Source of the DNA: Fimenecus sp045578245
Lineage (GTDB): Bacteria; Bacillota; Clostridia; Oscillospirales; Acutalibacteraceae
Length of the DNA: 13,029 bases
Assembly: GCA_045578245.1 (NCBI GenBank)
Contig: JAZNJX010000030.1
Coordinates: forward strand, 1 to 13,029
Direction: 5' to 3'
Within the stretch, counting starts at the first letter, position 1, and each line of letters opens with the position of its first letter. Positions 1 through 5,620 of the stretch are shown here, piece after piece. The notes under the pieces were generated by a model. That model worked only from the letters and a program-made list of their open reading frames with translations, ran no database searches and was not told where the DNA came from. Both the position numbers and the translations under genes were made by a program.

Positions 1-2
1 GT

Positions 3-575
3 TACCCAAATGCAATGCGAAAAGTTGTTATGACTGATGCTGAAGTACAGGTTGACAGTGTAAAGATTGACAATTTTGACTGGGATTTAAAAGGAATGAC
101 TGTTGACGAATATACAAAAGCAAATTTCCAAGAATTTCTTAATGCAATCTTTGATTCAATGGCTTATGATATTCCTAAACTTGCAGAGCTTTCAACCTCA
201 TTCAGCATGACTCCTGAAATGGTATATAAACTTGAGAAGGTGCTCGTACCATTTGGAAAGTTTTTACAGAAAGCAACATTTGAAACAATAGGTAAGATGT
301 TTGGCATAAGCAAATATATTGCTGATTCAGTAAAGGACAGAAATGTAAAAGATTTCCTTATTGAGGCTGTTACAAATGTGTTTGTTGGTGATGAGCCATA
401 TAATCCATATACACCTGAATATCTTGCACTGTGGGCATTGTTCAACAAGCGAGTTAAGAAAGTACTTAAACCTATAAAGGGTGCAGAAAAAATAGAAGAA
501 ATTCTTGACATTATTCTTGACGGTGTACTTTATGATGCACCACCAGGTGACTGGAATGGTGTATTTACAAAATAA
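3..575 (+). CDS. 3' end of an unidentified protein gene (5' end outside window)
   Basis: The reading frame is open from the left edge to a TAA stop at 573-575. The first in-window ATG (15-17) has no room for, and no sign of, a ribosome binding site in the 14 bases before it, so the true start is probably upstream and this is a C-terminal fragment of about 190 residues. The visible part is mixed acidic/basic, with several helix-like amphipathic stretches and no membrane segment, cysteine cluster, dockerin or sorting signal. It ends shortly after a Pro-Pro-Gly-Asp-Trp-Asn stretch. I do not recognise the family. No terminator follows; the next promoter begins about 30 bases after the stop, so read-through into the cohesin/dockerin gene is possible. 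Coding is supported by length and by clean Clostridia-like codon use. Confidence 0.6.
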   Translation, partial: YPNAMRKVVMTDAEVQVDSVKIDNFDWDLKGMTVDEYTKANFQEFLNAIFDSMAYDIPKLAELSTSFSMTPEMVYKLEKVLVPFGKFLQKATFETIGKMFGISKYIADSVKDRNVKDFLIEAVTNVFVGDEPYNPYTPEYLALWALFNKRVKKVLKPIKGAEKIEEILDIILDGVLYDAPPGDWNGVFTK

Positions 576-607
576 GAAAAATGTCAAAAAAACCACAATA
601 GTTTTCA

Positions 608-636
608 TTGACAGCAATAGTTAATTGTGATTTAAT
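608..636 (+). promoter_or_regulatory. Sigma-A-type promoter of the cohesin/dockerin gene
   Basis: A perfect -35 TTGACA (608-613), a 17-base spacer and a -10 TTTAAT (631-636) preceded by an extended TGA element (628-630). Start of transcription is expected near 643, giving a short leader of about 30 bases before the start codon at 674. Confidence 0.7.
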
Positions 637-673
637 TTTTGTATGTAACATATAAATTGAGAAGGAGATTATT

Positions 674-1810
674 ATGAAAAAAATCTTATCAGTTTTAATG
701 GCTGTAGTAATGCTTTTTACTATGTTCACAATAGCATCCACTGCGGCAACAGCACCTAAAATTACTGCAGTAGCAAGTAGAGGCACTGCAAAGGTTGGTG
801 ATACAATTACAGTAACTGTAAGTACATCAAAGAATTCAAAGCTTTGTGTTGCGACTCTCGTATTGACATACGATGCGGCGTATTTCGAAGTAACTGATAA
901 ATCCGCTTCGGGAGCCTTTGAATTGGGAGATTTTGGATTGAAAAGTGGTGAGGTTAAATTCGTAGGAGCTTCAGATACCAAAATCGCAGACTCTGCAACA
1001 ACACTTTTTACAGTTTCTTTCAAGGTTCGTAAAACAGGTGGCTCAATTAAGTTTAGTGCTAAAGAAGTTTATGTTACTGATGGTGAAAATGATGTTGACG
1101 TTACAAGTCAGATATCAGGTAGAATATTGACAATTAATTGTTCACATGGAAATAAGCTAGATACAATTACAAAACAGCCAACATGCACAACTGCTGGTAC
1201 AAAGACATCAAAATGTAAAGATTGTGGCAAAGATTGTGGTACGTCATCAGTTCCGGCAAAGGGTCATACACCAGGTGGTTGGGTGGTTAAAACACCTGCA
1301 ACCTGTACAGCACAGGGTCAAAGTGAAAGAAAATGTACAGTATGTAATGCTGTTGTAGAAAGAAGAAAGGATAACAGAACAGAACATAAACTTGGCGCCT
1401 GGGAAGTTAAAACACCTGCAACTTGCACAACGGAAGGTATAAGTGAGAGAAAATGTACAGTTTGTAATTCTGTATTAGAAAGAAAAAAAGATGCTAAGAA
1501 GGGTCATACAGCTGGGGCATGGGAAATAAGTGTACCGGCAGTTGATGGAAAGCCAGGCAAAAAGGTGCAGAAATGTACAGTGTGTAATACTGTTCTTAAG
1601 ACAGAAGAATATACAATAAATGTTAAGATGGGCGATATTAATGCCGATGGAAAAGTATCAGCTATAGACGCAAGAATGATTTTACAATATGCGGCAGAAA
1701 ACATTGCTTTTACACCTGAACAGGTGAAACGTGCTGATATGAATGGTGATGGCTATATTACAGCTTTTGACGCACGTGCCACATTACAAGCAGCCGCTCA
1801 GGAAGACTAA
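674..1810 (+). CDS. Secreted adaptor-like protein: cohesin-like domain, Cys/His repeats, C-terminal dockerin
   Basis: 378 residues; the ATG follows AAGGAG (662-667). Residues 1-25 are a signal peptide (Met-Lys-Lys, hydrophobic core, small residues before Ala-Thr-Ala-Pro). Residues 29-150 resemble a cohesin domain: a Val-Gly-Asp-Thr opening, a Thr-Tyr-Asp strand, Tyr-Phe-Glu-Val-Thr, and Thr-Leu-Phe-Thr-Val-Ser-Phe-Lys-Val. Residues 158-304 hold four repeats with an exact 40-residue period (His158, 198, 238, 278; CxxC at 181, 221, 261, 301). Residues 320-378 form a dockerin with two calcium loops (Asp321, Asn323, Asp325, Ser329, Asp332; Asp355, Asn357, Asp359, Thr363, Asp366). One cohesin plus one dockerin is the architecture of monovalent adaptor scaffoldins such as ruminococcal ScaC, so an adaptor role is inferred. 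The next gene is a paralogue with a membrane anchor in place of the dockerin. Cohesin type and partner cannot be told from sequence alone. Confidence 0.85.
   Translation: MKKILSVLMAVVMLFTMFTIASTAATAPKITAVASRGTAKVGDTITVTVSTSKNSKLCVATLVLTYDAAYFEVTDKSASGAFELGDFGLKSGEVKFVGASDTKIADSATTLFTVSFKVRKTGGSIKFSAKEVYVTDGENDVDVTSQISGRILTINCSHGNKLDTITKQPTCTTAGTKTSKCKDCGKDCGTSSVPAKGHTPGGWVVKTPATCTAQGQSERKCTVCNAVVERRKDNRTEHKLGAWEVKTPATCTTEGISERKCTVCNSVLERKKDAKKGHTAGAWEISVPAVDGKPGKKVQKCTVCNTVLKTEEYTINVKMGDINADGKVSAIDARMILQYAAENIAFTPEQVKRADMNGDGYITAFDARATLQAAAQED
1145..1585 (+). repeat. Four 40-residue Cys/His protein repeats
   Basis: Within the cohesin/dockerin protein, four units recur every 120 bases at protein level. 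The pattern is His, then Cys 13 residues later, then CxxC 10 residues after that. The invariant positions are His158/198/238/278, Cys171/211/251 and the CxxC pairs at 181, 221, 261 and 301. The fourth unit has Val-Asp (290-291) in place of the first Cys. Each unit plus the next His gives C-x9-C-x2-C-x13-H, a plausible zinc site (inference). Confidence 0.85.
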
Positions 1811-1838
1811 TTTTTTCCTATAAAGGAAAAACGAAACA

Positions 1839-1867
1839 TTGACAAAACATTTTTTGTATGATATAAA
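1839..1867 (+). promoter_or_regulatory. Sigma-A-type promoter of the anchored cohesin gene
   Basis: Perfect -35 TTGACA (1839-1844), 17-base spacer, -10 TATAAA (1862-1867) with extended TGA (1859-1861). It has the same architecture as the promoter of the upstream paralogue but is closer to consensus. Transcription should start near 1874, leaving a leader of about 85 bases. Confidence 0.75.
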
Positions 1868-1879
1868 TATATTATCATT

Positions 1880-1937
1880 ATGCATATCTATGCATAGTTG
1901 CAGTTTTGCAACAATGAAAATCTTAGGGCAAAGCCCT
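1880..1937 (+). promoter_or_regulatory. Leader with three consecutive small hairpins
   Basis: Three perfect inverted repeats lie back to back between promoter and ribosome binding site: ATGCAT/ATGCAT (1880-1895, loop ATCT), GTTGCA/TGCAAC (1897-1912, loop GTTT) and AGGGC/GCCCT (1925-1937, loop AAA). The Shine-Dalgarno AAGGAAGG follows at 1943-1950. None is followed by a T-run, so these are not terminators. They could stabilise the mRNA 5' end or control translation. No known riboswitch class is recognised. Confidence 0.5.
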
Positions 1938-1957
1938 TAAAAAAGGAAGGTATAACG

Positions 1958-3187
1958 ATGAAGAAAATTGTAAGCATTCTCTTAGCAGTTTTAGTTGTTT
2001 TCAGCATGTTTGCTTTTACAGCATCTGCAGCAACAGCTCCAACGATTACTGCAAAAGCAGATAAAACAGAGGTAAAAGCTGGCGATGTTGTTAAAGTAAC
2101 AGTTAGCACATCAGCAAAATCAAAGTTGACTGTAGCAACTCTTACCTTAAATTATGACCCAGCATATTTTGAAGTAACAGAAAAAGTGGGCGCAAAAGCT
2201 TTTGACTTAGAAACTTTTGGCCAGAAAGCAGGTCAAGTTAAATTCTTAGCTACTCAAGACGTAGGCGCAGTTGTTGCGGATAATGTAACAACTCTTTTCA
2301 CAGTAAGCTTTAAAGTTCTTAAAGCAGGCGGAACAATCAGTTTAAATGTTGAAGAAGCTTATGTTGATGAGAATGGTAAAGACGTTAATGTTACAGCTGA
2401 TGTAGCGAAGAAAGTTAACTCAATTAAGTTTACAGATGCATCAACTCCAACACCACCTCCAGCAGAATGCACACATGCTAACAAGGAAGAAAAAGTAACA
2501 AAGGAAGCAACATGTGTAGAAGCTGGTACAAAGACAACAACATGTAAGGATTGTGGCAAAGTTCTTGGCACTGCAACAATTCCAGCAACAGGAAAACATG
2601 ATTTCGCTGACCCACAAGTGGTAAAACGTCCTACATGTACAGAAAAAGGTCTTGAAGAAGGCAAATGTAAGAACTGTAACACAGTAACTCAGCAGGAAAT
2701 CCCAACAGTTCCACATAAAGCTGGTGAAGCAGAAGTTACAACACAGCCAACATGTACAGAAGCTGGTGTAGCAACAACAAAATGTACAGTTTGTGAGGCA
2801 GTAATTAAAACAGAACAGGTTGCTAAATTAGGTCATAAGTTTAGTGACAAGGCTGTAACTAAAGAAGCTACATGTACAGAAAAAGGTCTCAAAGAAGGCA
2901 AGTGTGAAAGATGTAACGCAACAGTTAAGGAAGAAATTCCAATGGCTGACCACAAATACGGTGAGAAGATAGTTGTTACAGCAGCAACAGCTACTAAGGA
3001 CGGTAAATTCAAGAGAGTTTGCTCAGTATGTGGCAACGAAAAATTCGGCGTTATCAACAAGACAGGTAGCAACTCACATCCAGGTGACCTTGGTGACGCA
3101 CCTATGGGCGTTTCAATGACACTTGCATTCGCAGCAGCAGGTCTTGCTCTTGCAACAGGTACAGTTGTTCGTAGAAAGCGCAAATAA
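1958..3187 (+). CDS. Secreted, membrane-anchored cohesin-like protein with Cys/His repeats
   Basis: 409 residues. ATG at 1958 is preferred over an in-frame upstream ATG at 1898 because AAGGAAGG (1943-1950) precedes it and the signal peptide starts there (cleavage likely after Ala-Ser-Ala, residue 24). Residues 29-165 are cohesin-like and clearly paralogous to the upstream protein (shared Ser-Thr-Ser-x-x-Ser-Lys-Leu, Tyr-Phe-Glu-Val-Thr, Thr-Leu-Phe-Thr-Val-Ser-Phe-Lys-Val). A short Thr/Pro linker leads to five Cys/His repeats (173-358). The C-terminus is a hydrophobic helix (about 385-404) followed by Arg-Arg-Lys-Arg-Lys, typical of a surface-anchoring tail, but no canonical LPXTG is present; the nearest stretch is His-Pro-Gly-Asp-Leu-Gly-Asp-Ala-Pro (374-382). 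By analogy with monovalent cell-surface cohesin anchors it would hold dockerin proteins at the cell (inference). It has its own strong promoter and a terminator. Codon choice is strongly biased, suggesting high expression. Confidence 0.85.
   Translation: MKKIVSILLAVLVVFSMFAFTASAATAPTITAKADKTEVKAGDVVKVTVSTSAKSKLTVATLTLNYDPAYFEVTEKVGAKAFDLETFGQKAGQVKFLATQDVGAVVADNVTTLFTVSFKVLKAGGTISLNVEEAYVDENGKDVNVTADVAKKVNSIKFTDASTPTPPPAECTHANKEEKVTKEATCVEAGTKTTTCKDCGKVLGTATIPATGKHDFADPQVVKRPTCTEKGLEEGKCKNCNTVTQQEIPTVPHKAGEAEVTTQPTCTEAGVATTKCTVCEAVIKTEQVAKLGHKFSDKAVTKEATCTEKGLKEGKCERCNATVKEEIPMADHKYGEKIVVTAATATKDGKFKRVCSVCGNEKFGVINKTGSNSHPGDLGDAPMGVSMTLAFAAAGLALATGTVVRRKRK
2474..3031 (+). repeat. Five Cys/His protein repeats (39-41 residues)
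   Basis: In the anchored cohesin protein, His173, 214, 253, 293 and 332 open each unit. Cys186/196/199, 227/237/240, 266/276/279 and 306/316/319 give C-x9-C-x2-C in the first four. The fifth keeps only the CxxC pair (355, 358). Ile-Pro or similar often precedes the next His. It is the same repeat family as in the upstream gene. Confidence 0.85.
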
Positions 3188-3206
3188 TTAATAATTAGCA
3201 TTTAAG

Positions 3207-3231
3207 GGACGGAGTAAAATCCGTCCTTTTT
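3207..3231 (+). terminator. Intrinsic terminator after the anchored cohesin gene
   Basis: Stem GGACGGA (3207-3213) pairs with TCCGTCC (3220-3226) around a GTAAAA loop, followed by TTTTT. It isolates the cohesin genes from the yabP operon. Confidence 0.9.
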
Positions 3232-3232
3232 G

Positions 3233-3261
3233 TTATATTTTGGGCTTGTCTTTCATACACA
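3233..3261 (+). promoter_or_regulatory. Sigma-E-type (mother-cell sporulation) promoter of yabP
   Basis: TTATATT (3233-3239), a 14-base spacer, then CATACACA (3254-3261). This matches the known sigma-E pattern (about KMATATT, 14-15 bases, CATACANT) at most positions. yabP and yabQ belong to the sigma-E regulon in Bacillus subtilis, so the position directly before yabP supports the call. Confidence 0.65.
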
Positions 3262-3282
3262 TTACCAAAAGGAGGTCTTGTT

Positions 3283-3564
3283 ATGACAGACGACAAAAAA
3301 ATGCCCAAAATGCCACACAATGTGATTATGGAAGAGAGAAAAAAACTCTCCGTTTCAGGAGTGCTGGATATTGACTCTTTTGATGAACAGACAATAATCG
3401 CAATAACAGAGCAAGGGGAGTTGACAATTCGCGGAAGCAATCTGCATATTACCCGGTTAAGCCTTGAACAGAGCGAATTGATGGTGGAGGGGGAAATATC
3501 TTCCTTGACTTACACGGATATTCGTCCTCAGGCAAAGGGCTTTTTCGCAAAGGTGTTCAGATGA
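3283..3564 (+). CDS. yabP: Sporulation protein YabP
   Basis: 93 residues, usual for the family. The N-terminal Pro-His-Asn-Val-Ile-Met-Glu-Glu-Arg segment, followed by Leu-Ser-Val-Ser-Gly-Val and Phe-Asp-Glu-Gln-Thr-Ile, is characteristic of YabP/YqfC-family proteins, which are small beta-rich proteins expressed in the mother cell and needed for proper spore coat/cortex formation. A near-perfect AAAAGGAGGT (3267-3276) lies six bases before the ATG. Its stop overlaps the yabQ start (ATGA at 3561-3564), so the two are translationally coupled. The gene order yabP-yabQ-divIC-yabR is the same as in Bacillus and many Clostridia, which makes the assignment firm. Confidence 0.93.
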   Translation: MTDDKKMPKMPHNVIMEERKKLSVSGVLDIDSFDEQTIIAITEQGELTIRGSNLHITRLSLEQSELMVEGEISSLTYTDIRPQAKGFFAKVFR

Positions 3565-4091
3565 CGGATTATATTTATAGCCTCAGCCTTGCCTCGCAGA
3601 CAAAGGGCTTTTTGTTTTCTCTTGGGTTCGGATTTATGATGGGCATGCTTTACGATGTGTTCAGGCTTGTGCGAGTCAGTATTTCAAGAGGGAAAAAGCT
3701 GCAGATTATTTTTGATATTACCTACTTTATTTTACTTGCTTTTTTAACTTTCATTTTTTTCATTACCATTAATGAGGGCGAAATACGGATTTATCTTCTT
3801 CTTGGCGAAGCAATCGGCATTGCAGTTTACAGTCTTTCTCTTGGAACTATTGTTTTTGCATTTGGTGAAAAATGGATAGGGTATATAAGGAGTTCCTTGG
3901 CTTTTTTACTTGTGCCTTTCAAGAGAATATACTTAAAAACCAAATGTTTTTTAGTTGATAGGGTGCAAAGACGAAAAAAACCCGAAAATAAATCGAAAAT
4001 GCACTTGAAACTCAATAAGCACTTGTTGTATAATCTATTTGTTAAGAAACAAAATCCGGCAAAAAAGAATTTCAATGAAAAGGATGTGTGA
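3561..4091 (+). CDS. yabQ: Spore cortex biosynthesis membrane protein YabQ
   Basis: 176 residues. Hydrophobic segments at about 16-31, 47-70, 77-101 and 104-119 make it an integral membrane protein. The Gly-Phe-x-Met-Gly-Met-Leu-Tyr-Asp-Val-Phe-Arg motif (24-35) is the conserved core of YabQ. In Bacillus, YabQ is made in the mother cell under sigma-E, sits in the forespore outer membrane and is required for the spore cortex. The C-terminal 50 residues are lysine-rich, cytosolic in type and variable in the family. The start is set by AAGGTG (3550-3555) and the four-base overlap with yabP. Confidence 0.93.
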   Translation: MTDYIYSLSLASQTKGFLFSLGFGFMMGMLYDVFRLVRVSISRGKKLQIIFDITYFILLAFLTFIFFITINEGEIRIYLLLGEAIGIAVYSLSLGTIVFAFGEKWIGYIRSSLAFLLVPFKRIYLKTKCFLVDRVQRRKKPENKSKMHLKLNKHLLYNLFVKKQNPAKKNFNEKDV

Positions 4092-4094
4092 CCA

Positions 4095-4397
4095 GTGGCT
4101 CAGAAAAAGACTGCAAAAAAGCAAAAAAACAGCTTTATTCTTACTTTGGCGTTGATTCTTCTGGCAGGTTATTTCGTTATAACTATCATAGGTCATGCTA
4201 TTGAGATTAAAAAGAGTAACGCTCAGTTAGAACAACAGCAACAGATTCTTGAACAACAGCTTGCAGAAAATGCATATTTGAAGGATATTGTTGAATCTGA
4301 CGACAAGAGTGAGTACATTGAACAGGTTGCAAGAGAGCAACTTGGCTTTGGACTTCCTAATGAAAAAGTGTTCTATGACGTTACACCGGGGGCTTAA
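4095..4397 (+). CDS. divIC: Septum formation initiator, DivIC/FtsB family
   Basis: 100 residues. A GTG start at 4095 follows AAGGAT (4079-4084), four bases after the yabQ stop. A short Lys-rich cytoplasmic tail, one membrane helix (about 14-34), a coiled coil rich in Gln/Glu/Leu (about 36-66) and the C-terminal family motif Glu-Gln-Val-Ala-Arg-Glu-Gln-Leu-Gly are all present. DivIC/FtsB proteins pair with FtsL and DivIB/FtsQ in the divisome and help activate septal wall synthesis. The Phe-Tyr-x-Val ending is also typical. Family identity is sure; the name divIC rests on synteny. A separate vegetative promoter would be expected, since the upstream promoter looks sporulation-specific, but I could not place one. 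Confidence 0.92.
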   Translation: MAQKKTAKKQKNSFILTLALILLAGYFVITIIGHAIEIKKSNAQLEQQQQILEQQLAENAYLKDIVESDDKSEYIEQVAREQLGFGLPNEKVFYDVTPGA

Positions 4398-4417
4398 GTA
4401 GGAGGAAATGCAGTTTT

Positions 4418-4873
4418 ATGCAAATTGACATCGGCGCAATTTATGACGGAACAGTAACCGGTTTAACAAAATTCGGTGCTTTCGTTAAGCTTGACAATGG
4501 CACATCGGGTATGGTACATATCTCTGAGGTTGCAAGTGAATACGTAAGCGATATTTCACAGCACCTTGCAGAGGGTGACAAAGTTAAGGTCAAAGTTCTT
4601 GAAATCAACGAAAAAGGTAAGGTTAGCCTTTCAATAAAAAAGGCGTTGCCCGAACCTGAAAAACCAAAACAGGCAAAGCCAAGACCACAGAATAAAAACT
4701 CTGACCGTGGCTGGAAAGGTGCTCCTCAGCAGGAGTCCAATGCACCAATGTCCTTTGAGGATATGATGGCAAAATTCAAAGCTCAGAGTGAAGATAAAAT
4801 GAGCGATATTAAACGTAGTTCTGACAGACGTGGTGGCAGTACCGGCTATCGTAAGGGACCAAGACAGGTATAA
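4418..4873 (+). CDS. yabR: S1-domain RNA-binding protein, YabR/GSP13 type
   Basis: 151 residues. Residues 3-73 are a complete S1 (OB-fold) domain: Val-Thr-Gly-Leu-x-Lys-Phe-Gly-Ala-Phe-Val, then Gly-x-Val-His-Ile-Ser-Glu, and Lys-Val-Ser-Leu-Ser-Ile-Lys at the end. The rest is a low-complexity Lys/Pro/Gln tail carrying a Phe-Glu-Asp-Met-Met-Ala-Lys-Phe-Lys segment, also seen in YabR homologues. These small S1 proteins associate with RNA or ribosomes; the exact role is unsettled. GGAGG (4401-4405) sits 12 bases before the ATG, slightly long; the intervening ATG at 4408 is out of frame and soon stops. It is the last gene of the operon. Confidence 0.92.
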   Translation: MQIDIGAIYDGTVTGLTKFGAFVKLDNGTSGMVHISEVASEYVSDISQHLAEGDKVKVKVLEINEKGKVSLSIKKALPEPEKPKQAKPRPQNKNSDRGWKGAPQQESNAPMSFEDMMAKFKAQSEDKMSDIKRSSDRRGGSTGYRKGPRQV

Positions 4874-4879
4874 TACTTT

Positions 4880-4905
4880 AAAAGGTGAGGTAACTCGCCT
4901 TTTTT
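4880..4905 (+). terminator. Intrinsic terminator of the yabP-yabR operon
   Basis: GGTGAG (4884-4889) pairs with CTCGCC (4894-4899) with one G-T pair and a GTAA loop. The stem is flanked by AAAA/TTTT and followed by a T-run. Confidence 0.88.
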
Positions 4906-4949
4906 GTTTGTAAATTTTTGTAAATATTTGACAAGTTATTAAATAATAC

Positions 4950-4979
4950 TTTACATTTTATAGGTACTTATGCTAAAAT
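4950..4979 (+). promoter_or_regulatory. Promoter of the hibernation factor gene
   Basis: -35 TTTACA (4950-4955), 18-base spacer, extended -10 TGC-TAAAAT (4971-4979). A second TTGACA (4928-4933) lies upstream without a good -10. The 5' flank has TTTG at 4907, 4917 and 4927, a ten-base phasing that may bend the DNA or act like an UP element. Confidence 0.6.
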
Positions 4980-5033
4980 GAAATTGGATAAAACATAATT
5001 TTTATCTTAATTCAATGCAAAGGAGATGTCGTT

Positions 5034-5555
5034 GTGAACATTACTATTATTGGTCGTAAATGTACTCCAAGAGAGGATTTTAAAGAGAGAGCAGAAGAAA
5101 AGCTCCGTAAGGTTGAAAAATTCTTTGGAGCTGATGCAACGGCGAAAATCACGGCTACCGTTGAGAAAAATCAGAAAATCTGTGAGATTACACTCATTAA
5201 AAAGAGTATGATTTTCCGTGCACAGGAGCGTAGTGATGATTTAGAAGATGCACTCGATATATGTGTTGACTCTTTAATTCGTCAAATCAGAAAAAACAAG
5301 ACAAGAATTGAGAAAAAACTCCGTGATGTTTCATTTGACGATGTGTTGGCAGAGGATTTTGATGAAGAAGAAATTGAAGTTGTAAGAAGCAAAACAGTTG
5401 TTTTAAAACCTGAAACTGTTGATGAAGCTATTCTTCAGATGAATCTTTTAGGACATATGTTTTATATGTTCAGAAATGCTGAAACAGATGACATTTGTGT
5501 TGTTTATAAGAGAAATGATGGAGGCTACGGCCTTATCGAACCCGATTACGAGTAA
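5034..5555 (+). CDS. hpf: Long-form ribosome hibernation promoting factor (HPF)
   Basis: 173 residues. The GTG start at 5034 follows AAAGGAG (5019-5025) with an 8-base spacer. Residues 1-100 are the HPF/RaiA domain (Met-Asn-Ile-Thr-Ile-Gly-Arg-like opening, basic helices at 15-30 and 80-98) that binds in the decoding centre of the 30S subunit. After an acidic linker (about 104-115), residues 117-173 are the C-terminal dimerisation domain (Val-Val-Arg-Ser-Lys-Thr, then Asp-Glu-Ala-Ile-Leu-Gln-Met and Gly-His-Met-Phe-Tyr-Met-Phe-Arg-Asn). Long HPF joins two 70S ribosomes into inactive 100S dimers in stationary phase or stress. It is monocistronic by its promoter and terminator. It is often found beside secA in other Firmicutes; here the next gene is a glycosidase. 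Confidence 0.95.
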   Translation: MNITIIGRKCTPREDFKERAEEKLRKVEKFFGADATAKITATVEKNQKICEITLIKKSMIFRAQERSDDLEDALDICVDSLIRQIRKNKTRIEKKLRDVSFDDVLAEDFDEEEIEVVRSKTVVLKPETVDEAILQMNLLGHMFYMFRNAETDDICVVYKRNDGGYGLIEPDYE

Positions 5556-5567
5556 AAAGGAAAACTG

Positions 5568-5598
5568 ACGGCGGGGGAAACCTCGCCGTTGCTTTTTT
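5568..5598 (+). terminator. Intrinsic terminator after hpf
   Basis: A nine-pair stem (5568-5576 with 5581-5589), G/C-rich with a GAAA tetraloop, then TGC and TTTTTT. It ends only about 20 bases before the start of the glycosidase gene. Confidence 0.88.
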
Positions 5599-5620
5599 AT
5601 AAAGGTTTAGGACGGACAAT

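Noticed and set aside
1811..1832. TTTTTCC / GGAAAAA inverted repeat just after the cohesin/dockerin gene as a terminator
   Set aside because: The stem is almost all A/T and is followed by CGAAAC rather than a T-run on either strand, so it does not qualify as an intrinsic terminator.
1898..1957. Upstream in-frame start at 1898 for the anchored cohesin protein
   Set aside because: It lies inside the leader hairpins with no Shine-Dalgarno, and the signal peptide begins at 1958 behind AAGGAAGG.
2359..3201. Minus-strand open frames opposite the Cys/His repeats
   Set aside because: They arise from the repetitive coding pattern on the plus strand; the translations are Cys/Phe- or Val/Leu-rich with no start signals.
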